NCBI GenBank assembly: GCA_021160485.1
Contig: JAGHCL010000089.1
Coordinates: forward strand, 1-6,952
DNA from: Candidatus Desulfofervidaceae bacterium
GTDB taxonomy: Bacteria; Desulfobacterota; Desulfofervidia; Desulfofervidales; Desulfofervidaceae
Length of the DNA stretch: 6,952 nucleotides
Direction of reading: 5' to 3'
The notes under the pieces were generated by a model. It was not told the DNA's origin and ran no database searches. It saw only the letters and a list, made by a program, of their open reading frames with translations. This document shows positions 5,463-6,952 of this stretch, piece after piece; positions within the stretch are counted from its first letter, which is position 1; each line of letters starts with the position of its first letter. The translations under genes and the position numbers were made by a program.

Positions 5463-6338
5463 GTGAAAGAAAATATTCAAAAGCCTGGAATTGACGATCA
5501 AACGCTGGAGCTATTATTGGCCAAAATGGAACAAAAATACGGCTGTGATTTCTCTCAGTATCGCCGGGGGACAATTAAACGGCGGGTATATAAACGCCTG
5601 GTGCTTTCTGGAGTAAGTGACTGTCAAACCTACATTCATCTTTTAGAGCAAGATCCCGAAGAATATAAACACCTCATTCAGGACCTAACTATTAAAGTGA
5701 GCTGTTTTTTTCGTGATCCCTATGTGTTTGAGTTCTTGGCTCGAATAGTTATTCCTGAAATAATCAAGACCAAGGAGCAACAGCATGACCGTGCTATCCG
5801 TATTTGGAGTGCGGGTTGTGCCTATGGCGAGGAAATTTATTCGGTCGCCATATTATTAATAGATTATTTTGAACACAAAAAGAAGGATATAGAAAACTTT
5901 GATATCTTCCTATTTGGCACTGACATTGATGAAGAAGCATTAGCAAAGGCCCGAAGGGGAATATACGAAGAAGAGGCTGTTTTAGAGGTAAAAAAGCGTT
6001 TTTTAGATAAATATTTTGTCTGTAAAAATGGTCTTTATCAGCTTAAAGAAGAAGTAAAAAGGTTAGTTACTTTCTGCCAGCATGACATTACTTCTTCCAA
6101 ACAAATTTCCCCTCCCATAGGGGTGGTGTGTAATTATGACCTTATCCTGTGTCGCAATTTGCTCATTTATTTTAATGTCCCTTTACAAAAGCAAGTAATT
6201 TCAAACCTCTCTCGTTCATTAAATCCGGGTGGATATCTTGTGTTAGGGGAGGCTGAATTTCTGTTTAAAGAATTTGAACCCCTTTTTGACACTTTGGATC
6301 TCAGGGCCAAAGTATATCAGAAAAAAGGAGAGAGATAA
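5463..6338 (+). CDS. cheR: Chemotaxis protein methyltransferase CheR
   Basis: A 291-residue protein from GTG 5463, close to the usual 270-290 for CheR. CheR transfers methyl from SAM to glutamate side chains of chemoreceptors, resetting kinase activity during adaptation. The N-terminal helical domain (about 1-85) contains 'RRGTIKRRVYKRL' (34-46), the basic region that contacts the receptor methylation helices, then 'FFRDPYVFEFL' (83-93). The SAM-binding domain has 'IWSAGCAYGEE' (114-124), the acidic 'TDIDEEAL' (153-160) that contacts the SAM ribose, and 'LILCRNLLIYF' (227-237). The usual GEEPYS motif reads GEEIYS, a small departure next to the SAM site. No TPR or pentapeptide-binding extension is visible. 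The gene follows CheD-HDOD and overlaps the receptor gene start by 1 nt (TAATG). I expect it to act on that receptor, by context only. Confidence 0.92.
   Translation: MKENIQKPGIDDQTLELLLAKMEQKYGCDFSQYRRGTIKRRVYKRLVLSGVSDCQTYIHLLEQDPEEYKHLIQDLTIKVSCFFRDPYVFEFLARIVIPEIIKTKEQQHDRAIRIWSAGCAYGEEIYSVAILLIDYFEHKKKDIENFDIFLFGTDIDEEALAKARRGIYEEEAVLEVKKRFLDKYFVCKNGLYQLKEEVKRLVTFCQHDITSSKQISPPIGVVCNYDLILCRNLLIYFNVPLQKQVISNLSRSLNPGGYLVLGEAEFLFKEFEPLFDTLDLRAKVYQKKGER
6325..6330 (+). promoter_or_regulatory. Ribosome binding site of the receptor gene
   Basis: AAGGAG lies inside the end of cheR, 7 nt before ATG 6338, whose A is the last base of the cheR stop (TAATG). This arrangement supports the ATG as start and translational coupling of receptor to methyltransferase. 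Confidence 0.75.
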
Positions 6339-6952
6339 TGAAGATAAGTATTCGCACCAAATTCTTAGCCGGCGTTTTGGGAAGCATTCTGTTATTGGGC
6401 TTTATGATTTTATTTTTTACATATTATAATGTTTCTAACAAATTAAAAATTGAATGCCAGAAGCAAGGAATTGGTCTAGGAAGAAATATTGCTAAAGAGG
6501 TAGCGGCAGCAGTCAAAGCCGGCAATAAAACTGCTGCTCGGAAGCTTTTATTACAGTATCTCAAGCGGGAAACAAATGTAGAGTATATTTTTATTGTTAC
6601 CCCTCAAGGCCATATCTTTACCCACACCTTCACCCAGAAACAGATTTTTCCTCCAATTTTGCAATCCTTAAGATCAGAAAATTTGGGTTCATCCTCTGTA
6701 AAGATAAAAGAGATCATCACTAAAAAGGGTCCTATCTTTGATATTGCTTACCCCATTCAAAAAGGTAACCTGGGAGTGCTTCATCTGGGATTTGGAGGTA
6801 AGTCAGTAAGGGAAAGTGTAAATCGCATCATTAAACAGATGGTTATTATTATCTCAGGAGTTCTCCTGTTGGGAGTAATTCTAGCAGTAAGTTTGTCCCA
6901 TTTCGTCTCCAAACCTATATTTGAATTGATTAAGGTAACCAATGCGGTGAGA
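6338..6952 (+). CDS. Membrane sensor with extracytoplasmic domain and HAMP; probable methyl-accepting chemotaxis protein (partial, runs off window)
   Basis: The frame is open from ATG 6338 to the window end, giving the first 205 residues. A short basic start (MKISIRTKF) leads into membrane helix 1 (about 8-28). Residues about 30-165 form an extracytoplasmic sensor with a strand pattern like a single Cache/PAS-type domain: 'VEYIFIVTPQGHIFTHTF' (81-98), 'FDIAYPI' (134-140) and 'GVLHLGF' (146-152). Helix 2 is about 168-188. Then 'SHFVSKPIFELIKVTNAVR' (187-205) is the first helix of a HAMP domain with its usual proline. This is the N-terminal layout of both methyl-accepting chemotaxis proteins and sensor histidine kinases. 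The deciding C-terminal domain lies beyond the window. The upstream overlap with cheR, plus CheD in the operon, favours a chemoreceptor, but a kinase phosphorylating the HTH-receiver protein is a real alternative. Confidence 0.75.
   Translation, partial: MKISIRTKFLAGVLGSILLLGFMILFFTYYNVSNKLKIECQKQGIGLGRNIAKEVAAAVKAGNKTAARKLLLQYLKRETNVEYIFIVTPQGHIFTHTFTQKQIFPPILQSLRSENLGSSSVKIKEIITKKGPIFDIAYPIQKGNLGVLHLGFGGKSVRESVNRIIKQMVIIISGVLLLGVILAVSLSHFVSKPIFELIKVTNAVR

Noticed and set aside
6338..6952. Firm call of methyl-accepting chemotaxis protein
   Set aside because: Only the TM-sensor-TM-HAMP part is in the window, and a histidine kinase has the same N-terminal layout. The call is kept as probable.

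Overview
The window looks like a bacterial chromosome segment of moderately low GC with compact gene packing. Its content fits a motile or chemosensory Gram-negative anaerobe: a B12-type radical SAM protein, an HDOD signalling protein, CheD, CheR and a membrane sensor. A Desulfobacterota or Thermodesulfobacteria-like source is my guess from this mix and from the lysine-rich proteins. No marker in the window settles it.

Left part (1-2797). The last 38 codons of a plus-strand rRNA methyltransferase gene (rsmI) run tail to tail into a two-gene minus-strand operon, and both stop codons sit in one TTAA. The first gene of that operon (1517-2797) encodes a B12-binding-type radical SAM enzyme. The second (114-1520) overlaps it by 4 nt. 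It encodes a protein with a SPASM-like cysteine cluster and a C-terminal TPR array, but no radical SAM CX3CX2C motif. The pair probably works together on an unknown substrate.

Middle part (2798-3369). No intact gene is present. About 400 bp hold the decayed C-terminal half of an EpmA/GenX/PoxA-type lysyl-tRNA-synthetase-like protein (the EF-P lysine ligase family) on the minus strand. It has lost its N-terminal half, about 50 codons before class II motif 3, and its reading frame. Sigma70-like promoters lie at both edges, pointing outward. Each would start transcription almost at the ATG of the neighbouring operon.

Right part (3370-6952). Four tightly spaced plus-strand genes form a signalling operon. 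They encode an HTH(excisionase/MerR-type)-receiver regulator, a CheD-HDOD fusion protein, a CheR methyltransferase (best start GTG 5463, not TTG 5451), and the N-terminal 205 residues of a TM-sensor-TM-HAMP membrane receptor that runs off the window. Together they supply receptor methylation (CheR), receptor glutamine deamidation (CheD) and a probable target receptor. CheA, CheW, CheB and a stand-alone CheY are not in view. The CheD-HDOD fusion, whose HDOD part keeps an H...HD...H...HH...D residue series, is the most unusual element. I found no RNA genes, CRISPR arrays or insertion sequences.
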